Shown: one piece after another, positions 55,427 through 64,000 of the stretch
Layout of the letters: every line of letters begins with the position of its first letter
Position numbering within the stretch: position 1 is the first letter of the stretch
Assembly (NCBI GenBank): GCA_004524515.1
Contig: SDNV01000002.1
Span: forward strand, 1 to 64,000
DNA from: Promethearchaeota archaeon
Lineage (GTDB): Archaea; Asgardarchaeota; Lokiarchaeia; Sigynarchaeales; SOKP01
DNA: 64,000 nt
Direction: 5' to 3'
Notes under the pieces: model-generated
The model's database searches: none
The model's input: only the letters and a program-made list of their open reading frames with translations
Told to the model about the DNA's origin: nothing
Program-made: the position numbers and the translations under genes

Positions 55427-57097
55427 ATGTCAGAAAAAAAATTTAGAATATCAAGAAGGACGTTATTAAGGGATATTATTAAACATAAGGCAGAAACAGT
55501 TCCAGATAAAGTTTATATGACATATATTAGGGATTTTGATAAAGGAATCGATGAAAAATATACCTATAAGGATATGCACCTATTATCCAATCGTTTAGGA
55601 AATGGTCTTCTTAATCTAGGTCTAAAAAAAGGGGAGGGAGTCGCTTTAATGGAGATCAATTCTCCCGAATTCTTACTTACTGTATTTGCCACCTTCAAAA
55701 CGGGAACTTATACTGTTATGGTAAATATAGCCCTAAAAGGAGATGGGTTACAATTTATAATAGATCATTCAGATGCATCCGCGATCATAGTTCATTGGTC
55801 TTTTTTAGATGCAGTTTTAGAAGTTAGAGACCACCTACCGAAAATTAGATATATTATTGTGGATACAAATGAGGCACCATCCGATTTTAAATTACCAGAG
55901 GGAACTATTTCTCTCCAAGAAGTAATGAAAGCATCAGATGCTGACATCGAAATGGAGATAAGTACAAAAGATATGGTAATGCTAATGTATACAGCCGGGA
56001 CAACAGGACTTCCTAAAGCAGTAATGTTTTGGCAAGGTAAATTAATAGGAGGGCTTCCAATACAAACACTCATGGGTATGATGTCTATGCTGGCTGACTC
56101 AGATGATATCCTTTTTACCTGTTTGCCCCTATTCCATTCAAATGCATTATTTCTAACAAGTTTACCTGCTTTTTTTGCTGAAAGACCTTTAATATTAGCA
56201 AAAAGATTTAGTGCTAGCCGGCATTGGAATATAATGCGCAAATATGGAGTGACTGTGCATAATGCGCTTGGAGCAATGATTCCAATTTTAATGAAACAAC
56301 CTGAAAGACCAAATGATAAGGAGCATAGCGTAAGGCAAATTAATTCAGCAGCCTGTCCTAAAGAACTATGGGTAGCTTTCCAAGAGAGATTTGGAGTAAA
56401 ATTATCTGAAGGTTATGGAGCAACTGATGGTGGAGGCTTCATGCTCACCACAGCTGGAGCAGAAAATGTTCCTCCCGGAACTATGGGAAAACCATTACCC
56501 GGCATAGTTGCTGAAATCATGGATGACGATGGAACAATTTTTGCAGAACCCGAAAAAGTGGGAGAATTAGTTTTTTTAGTCAGAGAGAGTGAAGTTAAAC
56601 AGAGAACTGTGAAATATTATAAAGATGAAGAGTCGTCTAAAAGTTTGATAGGAGAGGGTAAGGACGGTCAAAAATGGTTTCTTACCGGTGATTTAGCATA
56701 TAAGGATAAAGATGGTTGGTTCTATTTTGTAGATAGGAAAAAAGAATCTATTCGAAGACGTGGTGAGAATATCGCACCCTATAGTATTGAACGAGTATTA
56801 AATCTAAATGATAAAGTGTTAGAATGTGCTGCCTATGGAGTGAAATCAGAATTGGGTGAAGATGAAGTAATGCTCTCAGTGGTGTTAAAGCCAGAGGAGA
56901 CTATGACTCCAGAAGAGCTTTTAGAATATTGTCAAGGTAAAATGGCATATTTTATGATCCCTCGCTATATAGACTTCGTAGAAAAGCTACCTAAAAGTGA
57001 AGTTCATAGAATAATGAAACGATTTCTTAAAGAACGTGGTATCACAGAAACAACTTATGATAGAGAAAAAGCAGGATATGAAATTAAAAGAGATTAA
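55427..57097 (+). CDS. acyl-CoA ligase, CaiC-like, copy 2
   Basis: 556 residues, close paralogue of the ligase at 43755-45431. MYTAGTTGLPKAVMF is the phosphate loop, EGYGATDGGGFML the adenine region, FLTGDLAYKDKDGWFYFVDRKKE the hinge, IRRRGENIAPYSIE the CaiC-like signature and KSEVHRIMKRFLKERGI the last Lys segment. It starts with ATG 50 bases after the reductase gene and ends the long plus-strand series, converging on the VOC gene. Confidence 0.88.
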   Translation: MSEKKFRISRRTLLRDIIKHKAETVPDKVYMTYIRDFDKGIDEKYTYKDMHLLSNRLGNGLLNLGLKKGEGVALMEINSPEFLLTVFATFKTGTYTVMVNIALKGDGLQFIIDHSDASAIIVHWSFLDAVLEVRDHLPKIRYIIVDTNEAPSDFKLPEGTISLQEVMKASDADIEMEISTKDMVMLMYTAGTTGLPKAVMFWQGKLIGGLPIQTLMGMMSMLADSDDILFTCLPLFHSNALFLTSLPAFFAERPLILAKRFSASRHWNIMRKYGVTVHNALGAMIPILMKQPERPNDKEHSVRQINSAACPKELWVAFQERFGVKLSEGYGATDGGGFMLTTAGAENVPPGTMGKPLPGIVAEIMDDDGTIFAEPEKVGELVFLVRESEVKQRTVKYYKDEESSKSLIGEGKDGQKWFLTGDLAYKDKDGWFYFVDRKKESIRRRGENIAPYSIERVLNLNDKVLECAAYGVKSELGEDEVMLSVVLKPEETMTPEELLEYCQGKMAYFMIPRYIDFVEKLPKSEVHRIMKRFLKERGITETTYDREKAGYEIKRD

Positions 57098-57127
57098 ATT
57101 AATCTCGTATTAATATCTTTATTTTAT

Positions 57128-58141
57128 TTATTTTTTATAGTCTGTTAAATCAACAAATAATAAATCCTTAGTAGAATCGATATCATCAGTAGGGATTTCT
57201 CCAAGCTCTAAATGAAAGCCAAGTTTTTTGAGAGTATTCATCATATGGATTGGTTGTTGATTAGGTTTGACATTCTCAATGACTTTATTCCATTGAAGGG
57301 GAAAAGTGAAAACAGGTGTAATCCCTTCTTTTTTAAATTTTTCAGCTATCTCCGGAATGTTATCTACAATAAATGTAATGTTGTGCACATAGGATCCATT
57401 TTTATCCAACAGCTCAGACCAACTTGGAACGCCTTTCTTAACTAAAGGTTGGCAGTATTGCAATACTACATTACTCAGATTTACATGAATAATGTGCATA
57501 AAAGGAGTGTCCAAGAAGTCAGCAAATTCTATTTCTACTTTCTCTGAACCAAAAAGTTCATGTAGCAACTCATACGTCTTCTCTGCATCATTCGTAACCA
57601 ATTCAATGTGAAGCATAGGAGATACATTCCCAATTAATTTATTTTCTCCTGTTACGTATCGGGTTTCAGGAAGCTTTAAATCTTTTGTGTAAGGAACCTC
57701 AGATAATTCCAGATGAAATCCCAGTTTTTCCATTGAATCCATCATATATATGGTCTTTGCATTCGGATTTAAGTATTTAGAAGGAATAATTTTTTCCCAT
57801 TCCAAATCAAAAGAGAAAAGAGGTACTATTCTACCTTCTTTCTCAAGTATTTCCACAGTTTCTTTAACATTTTCAACAGTAAAAGTCAAATTATGAACTC
57901 CGGGACCTTTGGTTTTCAATTGTTCATACCACGAACTTCCTTCTTTTACAGGTTCAATAAATTGTAACACTACATCTCCGAGTCCAACATGAATCACTTT
58001 CACAATTTTCCCATCCAAAAACTTTTCAAATGGTTCTTGGACTCTCTTGGCTCCAAATACTTTATGAAGAAGTTGATAAGCATCTTCTGCGTTAGATACT
58101 GTGATTTCTATATGAACTAAAGGTGAAAGCTTTATTGTCAT
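57128..58141 (-). CDS. duplicated VOC (glyoxalase-fold) protein, methylmalonyl-CoA epimerase-like
   Basis: 337 residues made of two similar halves. Half 1 has LVHIEITVSNAEDAYQLL, VVLQFIEP, GVHNLTF and LGFHLELSE. Half 2 has MLHIELVTNDAEKTYELL, VVLQYCQP, YVHNITF and LGFHLELGE. Each half keeps the His-Gln-His-Glu set that binds metal in methylmalonyl-CoA epimerase and glyoxalase I. The family usually has about 135 residues and forms dimers, so this is an internal duplication that fuses the dimer. Function unknown; an epimerase step after odd-chain or branched-chain breakdown would suit the neighbours. Confidence 0.82.
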   Translation of the reverse strand: MTIKLSPLVHIEITVSNAEDAYQLLHKVFGAKRVQEPFEKFLDGKIVKVIHVGLGDVVLQFIEPVKEGSSWYEQLKTKGPGVHNLTFTVENVKETVEILEKEGRIVPLFSFDLEWEKIIPSKYLNPNAKTIYMMDSMEKLGFHLELSEVPYTKDLKLPETRYVTGENKLIGNVSPMLHIELVTNDAEKTYELLHELFGSEKVEIEFADFLDTPFMHIIHVNLSNVVLQYCQPLVKKGVPSWSELLDKNGSYVHNITFIVDNIPEIAEKFKKEGITPVFTFPLQWNKVIENVKPNQQPIHMMNTLKKLGFHLELGEIPTDDIDSTKDLLFVDLTDYKK

Positions 58142-58242
58142 TTAAATCTTCATTTATTAAATATTAGAAAATATATTATTAATTGTAACCATATTATTTA
58201 TTCTCTTAATAAATATATCCTCATTAAAACATTTGATGGTTT

Positions 58243-59091
58243 TTAGTGTTCCCTTTTCCAACTCTTCCATTCTGAGAGTAAATCAGTCTGACCTAGTTCT
58301 TTTTCCCGAGTTTGACCATCTCGTTGGAGAAACCAATTCATCCTCTCTTTAGCGGCAGGTAATGCACATGATTGACCAAAAAGATACATTTCTTCAAGTA
58401 AGCCCTCTGTAAGGGGTTGTTCCAAGGCAGTTAAAACGGCTCGTTTTGCTAATGCAATAGATTCTGCAGGAAATGAAGCAATACGATAAGCAAGTTCCTC
58501 TACATAAGATGTTAATTCATCCGAGGGAAAAGCCCGATTGATATATCCGTATTTTTCGGCTAATTCAGCAGTAAAATCTATACCACCTAATATGGTCTCC
58601 ATTGCACGGGATCTCCCCATCAGACGAGGAAGTCTCTGAGTACCCCCTCCCCCAGGAATAATGCCTAATACTATCTCAGGTTGGCCTAATATTGTCTTAC
58701 CAATTGCTCCAAATCTCATATCAAGCGCGAGTACAAATTCACTGCCCCCTCCACGTGCTATCCCTTCAAGTTTCGCGATTGATATTTTTGGCATGGTTCT
58801 AAATGCTTCACAAACAGGATGCAATCCGGTAAGCACCTCGGGTTTTTCTATTGGTTCATCTGGTAATATTGCTAAAAATGACACATCGAAATGTGCTATA
58901 AAAAAATCAGGATCGGCGCTATCAAAGACTATAACTCTCACATTTTCGTCCTTTACTATTTTTCTCTGAAGTCGATTAAGCTCGCCGATAAGTTCCATAT
59001 TAAGAAGGTTCATTGGAGGATTATCAATAGTTACAAATGCGACTCCTTGATCAATACGAATGTTCAGAAATTTAAAACGTCCATATTTCAT
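58243..59091 (-). CDS. enoyl-CoA hydratase/isomerase family protein, tandem copy A
   Basis: 282 residues of crotonase fold. VAFVTIDNPPMNLLN opens it. EGIARGGGSEFVLALDMR carries the first Glu and GQPEIVLGIIPGGGGTQRLPRL the second, so it should be an active hydratase. The AHFDVSFL region replaces the usual oxyanion loop GADIKEM, where the acidic spacing differs. It has a close neighbour copy upstream on the same strand. Confidence 0.87.
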   Translation of the reverse strand: MKYGRFKFLNIRIDQGVAFVTIDNPPMNLLNMELIGELNRLQRKIVKDENVRVIVFDSADPDFFIAHFDVSFLAILPDEPIEKPEVLTGLHPVCEAFRTMPKISIAKLEGIARGGGSEFVLALDMRFGAIGKTILGQPEIVLGIIPGGGGTQRLPRLMGRSRAMETILGGIDFTAELAEKYGYINRAFPSDELTSYVEELAYRIASFPAESIALAKRAVLTALEQPLTEGLLEEMYLFGQSCALPAAKERMNWFLQRDGQTREKELGQTDLLSEWKSWKREH

Positions 59092-59209
59092 GATTTAACC
59101 TTTTAATTTTGTTTTAAAACTAAATATTCTATTACTTATTGGAAATATAAATATGAGTATCAATTAAAAAAAGAAAAATTAGAAAATAATTTGTTGCTCC
59201 CTTGAATGA

Positions 59210-60019
59210 TTATCTACTCCCGCGTTCTAGATCTCTTGATTGGCCATTCATTTTAAGAAGGAGGGACATTCTTTGTTTTGCCGCCGGTAAAGCTACAGCT
59301 TGATTAAATAAATGGGTTTCTTCGAGTAACCCCTCTACAATAGGTAATTCTTCAGCAGTTAATACAGCCTTTTTTGCTAAGGCAATAGTCTCAGGCGGGA
59401 GAGAAGCAATCCTTAGGGCAAGAGCTTTAACAAATGAATTGAGTTCTTGAGGAGGAAATGCACGGTTGATATAACCATAACGTTCAGCCAACTCTGCAGA
59501 GAGATCACTCCCACTAAGAATGACTTCCATCGCCCGAGAACGTCCAATCAAACGGGGAAGTCGCTGAGTACCCCCTCCTCCAGGAATAATACCCACTAAC
59601 ACTTCTGGTTGTCCCACAGTTGTCTTACCAATGGCCCCAAACCTCATATCAAGTGCTAAAATGAATTCACTTCCTCCACCACGGGCAATACCTTCGATCT
59701 TGGCAATAGATATTTTGGGCATAGTACGAAAAGCTTCATTAATCTTATTAAATTCATGAAGTTCAGTAGATTTAGGAGGAACTTCATCCGGAAGTTCATT
59801 CAATTCTCCAACATCATAATGTGCTAGGAAGAAATCGGGATCAGCGCTATCAAAAACGATTACTCTAACATTATCGTCTATAGCGACGTCTCGAGCAAAG
59901 CTTTCTAGCTCTGCGACAAGGTCAGAGGTTATAAGATTGATGGGAGGATTATCGATTGTAACAAAAGCTACTCCTCGACGAACTCGAATTTTAAGAAGTT
60001 TATAATTATCGTATGACAT
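59210..60019 (-). CDS. enoyl-CoA hydratase/isomerase family protein, tandem copy B
   Basis: 269 residues, a duplicate of the neighbouring hydratase. VAFVTIDNPPINLIT, EGIARGGGSEFILALDMR, GQPEVLVGIIPGGGGTQRLPRL and the C-terminal ALPAAKQRMSLLLKMNGQ match copy A. Both catalytic Glu positions are kept. The 118-base gap between them and the order (B upstream of A) suggest cotranscription. ATG start. Confidence 0.87.
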   Translation of the reverse strand: MSYDNYKLLKIRVRRGVAFVTIDNPPINLITSDLVAELESFARDVAIDDNVRVIVFDSADPDFFLAHYDVGELNELPDEVPPKSTELHEFNKINEAFRTMPKISIAKIEGIARGGGSEFILALDMRFGAIGKTTVGQPEVLVGIIPGGGGTQRLPRLIGRSRAMEVILSGSDLSAELAERYGYINRAFPPQELNSFVKALALRIASLPPETIALAKKAVLTAEELPIVEGLLEETHLFNQAVALPAAKQRMSLLLKMNGQSRDLERGSR

Positions 60020-60237
60020 TTTATACTACCTCTATACTATATTTAAAATATGCATTAATACTCATTTTATAGCGTTGATTTCAGGTATTAAGCTAAATTT
60101 TCCTTACTTTTTAAAATTAAAAATTATATAAATCTAATGTATGTAAATAAGATATAAAAAACTTTATTAAAATTCTAATTGAAATCTAATCATATTATTG
60201 TTATCACATTTCACAAGTAGAATTAAAGGTGAAGAAA

Positions 60238-61089
60238 ATGAAGAACTTTCAAGATAAAAAGTGTCTAATAACCGGAGCAGCAAGCGGAATAGGAAGATCA
60301 ACTGCTATTGCTATGGGAAAATTAGGAGCCAATTTGTTTTTAACAGATATTAATCCTGAAGGGTTAAAAGAAACCGTCCAGATAATTATAAACGATGGAG
60401 GAAAAGTCAGTAAATATAAATCATTTGACATTGCTAAATATGAAGATGTGAAAGAATTTGCCGATGAAATCCATAGAGAGCACGATTCTATCGATATTTT
60501 AATGAACATCGCGGGAACTTCTGTATGGGGAACAGTGGATCAGTTAACTCATGCAAACTGGCAGAAAATGATTCACGTAGATTTATGGGGCCCCATCCAT
60601 GGTATTGAATGTTTTATTCCCCAAATGATTCGAGCAGGAAAAGGGGGTCATCTGATAACTGTTTCTTCAGCAGCAGGACTGGTTGCGTTTCCTTGGCATG
60701 CTGCTTATAGCGCCGCAAAATGGGGTATTATAGGGGTAAGTGAAGTTTTACGATATGATCTAATGCAACACCATATTAATGTGAGTGTGGTTTGTCCTGG
60801 TGCCGTAGATACTCCCCTTAAACATACCGTAGAAATAGTTGGAATTGATAAGAATCATCCAGAGGCTTCAAAACTAATAAAAAGGTTCACAGAGCGCGCT
60901 GTTACCCCAGATAAGGTAGCTCAACAAATAATTAACGGGATCAAAAAAAATAAGTTTTTAATTTTCACATCCTTTGATATAAAATTCCTTTATTGGTCAA
61001 AGAGAAAGATATTTCCGTTATATCACTTGATTATGAAAAAATTAAACAACCTTTTGAATGATGTAGCTAAAAAAATCCAAAAAAATTAG
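60238..61089 (+). CDS. short-chain dehydrogenase/reductase
   Basis: 283 residues from ATG 60238. The upstream in-frame GTG at 60229 lies inside GGTGA (60227-60231), so the ATG is the start. The NAD(P) site is ITGAASGIGRSTAIAMG, the NIAG motif is MNIAGTS, and the active-site Ser and Tyr/Lys are VSSAAG and HAAYSAAKWG. A C-terminal hydrophobic and basic segment (YWSKRKIFPLYHLIMKKL) is longer than in classical SDRs and could touch a membrane. Likely oxidises or reduces a hydroxyacyl or lipid alcohol. Confidence 0.9.
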   Translation: MKNFQDKKCLITGAASGIGRSTAIAMGKLGANLFLTDINPEGLKETVQIIINDGGKVSKYKSFDIAKYEDVKEFADEIHREHDSIDILMNIAGTSVWGTVDQLTHANWQKMIHVDLWGPIHGIECFIPQMIRAGKGGHLITVSSAAGLVAFPWHAAYSAAKWGIIGVSEVLRYDLMQHHINVSVVCPGAVDTPLKHTVEIVGIDKNHPEASKLIKRFTERAVTPDKVAQQIINGIKKNKFLIFTSFDIKFLYWSKRKIFPLYHLIMKKLNNLLNDVAKKIQKN

Positions 61090-61165
61090 ATAAAAAGAAC
61101 AAAATAAAAATTATTTTATATATTTTATAGGATATAGAATTTAATATTACATTTTGGCTTGAAAT

Positions 61166-62203
61166 TTGTTTAAATTTGATTTAAAATCTGAAATTAACGA
61201 AATAGATAAAAATGTAATTAGATTCAAAATTGATTTTCCCCCGTTTGAAGGGCTTACGTTTGTATGCATGTATTTATTAAAAATCGACGGTTCTCATGTT
61301 CTAATCGATGCGGGATTGAATTTTACAGATTGGAAGAAGAAATTCTTTGCAGGTCTCGAAGAATTTAATTTATCTGTTAAGGATATAGATTATTGCATAG
61401 TCACACATGACCACATCGACCATATAGGCCTAATCAAAACTCTGAAAAGGAAAAATCCTGATATGCAGATTCTAATGCATAAAATCACCCATGACTTGAT
61501 TAAATGGGGTACAGATGTGGAAAATAACGAAGAGGTCGAAAGAGTTGCTATAGAACTGGCTGAGAGAATGATAAAATATGGTATTGGTAAGGATAAAGGA
61601 GATAAAATTGTCCAGTTCTTTACAAATTGGCATAAATTAATATATTATTGTAAACCCGATAGGGTTTTATATGATAATGACGAGATTTTGTTTAATTCTA
61701 ACAAATTAAAAATTATTTGGACTCCTGGTCATGCGGTAGGACATATATGTATTTTTGATACTGTTAATAAGTATTTATTTTCTGGAGATCATATTCTTTC
61801 AAGAATAACCCCTCATATTGGAAGTTTTATAATTAATCCAGATCTCAAGGATGAATATGATTTCACCAATATTTTAGACTACTATTTGAAATCATTAGAT
61901 ATAATCGATAAATTAAAACCTAAAATTATTTTTCCAGCACATCAAGAAGTAATTTATAATCCCCATGAACGTATTCAAGATATTAAAAAACATCATAAGA
62001 ATAGATTATATGAAATTTCGAAAATAATTAAGAATAATCCTCTAACTCCATTTAAAATTTCTCAAATCCATTTTGGAGAAGATTTAAGTGAAATTAATAC
62101 ATTTTTAGGAATAAGTGAAGTAATTAGTCATTTAATTTATTTAGAAATAAACGGAAAAATAAAAAGAAAAGAAGAGAAAGGGCAAATATTCTTTTATAGT
62201 TAA
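61166..62203 (+). CDS. metallo-beta-lactamase-fold hydrolase
   Basis: 345 residues. The metal motif is THDHIDHIG, followed by the later His residues in TPGHAVGHICIFD, FSGDHIL and FPAHQEV. The last 80 residues form a helical or winged-helix-like tail (FKISQIHFG and ISEVISHLIYLEINGKIKRK) as seen in hydroxyacylglutathione-hydrolase-like or LACTB2-like proteins. It may hydrolyse a thioester, a lactone or an ester. Start TTG 61166, with no good ribosome site. Confidence 0.85.
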   Translation: MFKFDLKSEINEIDKNVIRFKIDFPPFEGLTFVCMYLLKIDGSHVLIDAGLNFTDWKKKFFAGLEEFNLSVKDIDYCIVTHDHIDHIGLIKTLKRKNPDMQILMHKITHDLIKWGTDVENNEEVERVAIELAERMIKYGIGKDKGDKIVQFFTNWHKLIYYCKPDRVLYDNDEILFNSNKLKIIWTPGHAVGHICIFDTVNKYLFSGDHILSRITPHIGSFIINPDLKDEYDFTNILDYYLKSLDIIDKLKPKIIFPAHQEVIYNPHERIQDIKKHHKNRLYEISKIIKNNPLTPFKISQIHFGEDLSEINTFLGISEVISHLIYLEINGKIKRKEEKGQIFFYS

Positions 62204-62333
62204 TGCTGGACCTTTCAGCTTTAGAGACTTTGATTTATATTATCTTATTTGTAAAATTCTAATGAATACTTTATTAGCAATTGAATTGTATATTACATAA
62301 AGGAATATATTAAAACGTGTTTGGTGGTTAATT

Positions 62334-63134
62334 ATAAGTTTTAAAAGATCATTGGAAGAAATTAAGCAAAAAAAGATTGAACTAAGAAATACCGAATTTA
62401 AAAATGCTGAAATGATAACGGTTATTTGGGAAACAAAAGAGGAAATTGTGGAAAGATTGCTTCCATATCCGCTTAAACCAGCAAGCAAGCCGATAGCTTT
62501 CGCTTTTATAGCTAATTATCCCTCATCTAATCAAGGACTCCCCTATTATGAAGGTGCGCTCATTTTACGATGTCAATTTAATGGAGAGAATGGCAATTAT
62601 TATTTAGCTATGCCTGTTACAGACGACAGAGCGATGATTGGAGGCCGGGAAATTTTTGGTTTTCCCAAAAAGATTGCCAATGTTCATCTCGAACGCAATG
62701 ATAAGGATGTTTATGCTTATTCTGAACGATTAGGAACTAAGAATATTGAGATTCGGGCAAAATTAACGGGTAAATTCAATGATCCTGAAACTGCAAAGAT
62801 TATAAAAGAGCTTAGTATCCTCCCCGGAAGAAAAAAGAATACTATAAATTATAATTTCAAATATTTTCCCGCACCTAATAAAGAGGGATTCGATTACAAG
62901 CCATGGTTGGTCAAACAGCAAACAGCAGTGAGTCCGAAGTCAATGGAAATGGGAGAAGCTAAAGTTTCACTTAACTCAACGGTTCATGATCCTTGGGGGG
63001 AGATCGAGATTGTGAAAATTTTAGGGGCAATGTATTTAAAAACAGATAATACCATGTTGCCAGGTGAAATTGTAGCGGAAGTCGATTCAGATCAATTTTT
63101 ACCCTATTCGTACATAAAATGGGATTGGTATTAA
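62334..63134 (+). CDS. acetoacetate decarboxylase-family protein, apparent ATA start
   Basis: About 266 residues if it starts at ATA 62334, six bases after GGTGG (62323-62327); the first conventional codon is TTG 62352, which has no ribosome site. The resulting N-terminus (M)SFKRSLEEI resembles the usual MSF.K..EEI opening of this family. The Schiff-base lysine pair is in GGREIFGFPKKIANV. ADC-family members decarboxylate beta-keto acids or catalyse aldol-type and hydration reactions on related acids. It follows the SDR and hydrolase genes. Confidence 0.82.
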   Translation: MSFKRSLEEIKQKKIELRNTEFKNAEMITVIWETKEEIVERLLPYPLKPASKPIAFAFIANYPSSNQGLPYYEGALILRCQFNGENGNYYLAMPVTDDRAMIGGREIFGFPKKIANVHLERNDKDVYAYSERLGTKNIEIRAKLTGKFNDPETAKIIKELSILPGRKKNTINYNFKYFPAPNKEGFDYKPWLVKQQTAVSPKSMEMGEAKVSLNSTVHDPWGEIEIVKILGAMYLKTDNTMLPGEIVAEVDSDQFLPYSYIKWDWY

Positions 63135-63175
63135 TTCAAATTTGAAGAAACATCAAAATAATCAAGTGTTTTCTT

Positions 63176-64000
63176 CTAATTACTCTTTTTTCTAAAATAA
63201 TTAATATTGATTTCTGGGAAACAAGAATCAATATCTTCTATTTGTTCCAACTCATGTAATGATATCCTTCTTTCATCTTGAAAGTCTTTTGCCCCCCATA
63301 TGAGTTTATTAAATCTTTGATGATGATGATGAAACCTTTGGTTAGCATACTCTTTAGCTTGTTTAGTATATAATAAAAATGGCCAATCACTCCCTTCCAT
63401 CAATAAAAGTTCCCGAGCAATTTGTTTGAGGATTCTTTCTTGCCATTCATCTGGATTAGGATAGAATTCTAATATATTTTCAAATTCTCTAATGGAACCG
63501 TTTATATAGGGCCAAATCCAACCATGTTCCTTGTTTAACCATACTTGAAACTGACCACCCTCCCCCCAACTACTTCTTCCCATTTTAATAGTAGAGAATT
63601 GGGTTTTATATTTCGCAATATAATCTGAAAATGTTATTATTTCAATATTTTCATGCTGTGAAAGGAGTTCAAACACTTTTTTTAACCAATCTATCCCTTC
63701 CATCCACCAATGACCATAAAGCTCAAAATCGTAGGGAGAAACAATAATACCCTCTCTATTATATTGCTTGTAAAAATCAGCTAGTTCATTGTTTAAAGTA
63801 AGAATAAAATGAAATGCGTGTTCTTCTATTTTTTGCTTTGCTAGTTGGATATCATATAATTGTTTAGATTCACTTCCTATTTTTTTGCTTGTAATTCTCC
63901 AGTAATGTAGACCAGATTCATGGTCTTTCTTATGAAATTCACGATAATATTCATTACCAGGATATCCTATTGTAGCATCCCAGACTTGTCTACTGGTATT
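63176..64000 (-). CDS. GH57-family glucan branching enzyme-like protein, partial
   Basis: 274 residues visible; the gene continues past the window edge, so its N-terminus is missing. The nearest ATG (63703) is internal. SPYDFELYGHWWMEGIDWL is the GH57 motif carrying the catalytic Asp, and ATIGYPGNEYYREFH matches the substrate-binding region of archaeal 1,4-alpha-glucan branching enzymes. The later helix bundle (LLMEGSDWPFLLYTKQAKEYA) is also typical. It would act on glycogen-like storage polysaccharide in the cytosol. Confidence 0.88.
   Translation of the reverse strand, partial: NTSRQVWDATIGYPGNEYYREFHKKDHESGLHYWRITSKKIGSESKQLYDIQLAKQKIEEHAFHFILTLNNELADFYKQYNREGIIVSPYDFELYGHWWMEGIDWLKKVFELLSQHENIEIITFSDYIAKYKTQFSTIKMGRSSWGEGGQFQVWLNKEHGWIWPYINGSIREFENILEFYPNPDEWQERILKQIARELLLMEGSDWPFLLYTKQAKEYANQRFHHHHQRFNKLIWGAKDFQDERRISLHELEQIEDIDSCFPEININYFRKKSN

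Overview
The window looks like a piece of an Asgard archaeal chromosome, most likely from the Lokiarchaeia or a close relative. The DNA is strongly A+T rich. The information-processing genes are archaeal: an archaeal proteasome alpha subunit, an archaeal-type clamp loader operon and a PolB2-like B-family polymerase. They sit beside typical Asgard features: a Ras/Rab-like small GTPase, a seven-helix membrane protein with a possible longin-like tail, and very long TPR/coiled-coil repeat proteins. Many genes start with TTG or GTG behind a GGTGA ribosome site. I saw no rRNA, tRNA, CRISPR array, insertion sequence or phage genes.

Layout. 1-8.5 kb: a degenerate PolB2-like DNA polymerase with a small overlapping partner gene, a membrane protein, an amidohydrolase-like protein without its usual metal ligands, a DUF3795-like cysteine protein, an arginase-fold protein, a RadA-like ATPase with a broken P-loop, and a small membrane protein. 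8.7-12.5 kb: two paralogous long-chain acyl-CoA ligases that share an upstream promoter block. 12.6-15.4 kb: a sirtuin, a small GTPase, psmA and a winged-helix-like protein. 15.7-23.4 kb: two giant repeat proteins built from 123-residue units. 23.5-29.5 kb: an ECF-type S component, a VTT/DedA-like membrane protein, three tandem paralogues with a CxxC...CxH zinc-site pattern, and a seven-helix membrane protein. 29.5-33.5 kb: a GNAT-rfcS-rfcS2-rfcL operon on the minus strand. 33.7-36 kb: small zinc-ribbon, hypothetical and ribbon-helix-helix genes, and a PAS protein interrupted by an in-frame TGA. 36-63 kb: a very large acyl-CoA and lipid or organic acid metabolism region. The window ends inside a GH57 glucan branching enzyme-like gene.

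The 36-63 kb region holds four enoyl-CoA hydratases, two thiolases (one with its DUF35 partner), three more AMP-forming acyl-CoA ligases (one with an AbrB-like N-terminal domain), three paralogous FAD-linked oxidases next to an HdrD/GlcF-like iron-sulfur protein, a ferredoxin-nitroreductase fusion, an old-yellow-enzyme/FadH-like reductase, a duplicated VOC protein, an SDR, a metallo-beta-lactamase-fold protein and an acetoacetate decarboxylase-family protein. Together these could activate a carboxylic acid, shorten it by beta-oxidation-like steps, and pass electrons through flavins and iron-sulfur centres. The substrate cannot be read from the sequence.

The observations I would check first are the 123-residue repeat proteins, the triplicated zinc-site family, the AbrB-acyl-CoA ligase fusion, and several genes whose only well-placed start after a Shine-Dalgarno site is ATA or ATT followed by a serine codon.
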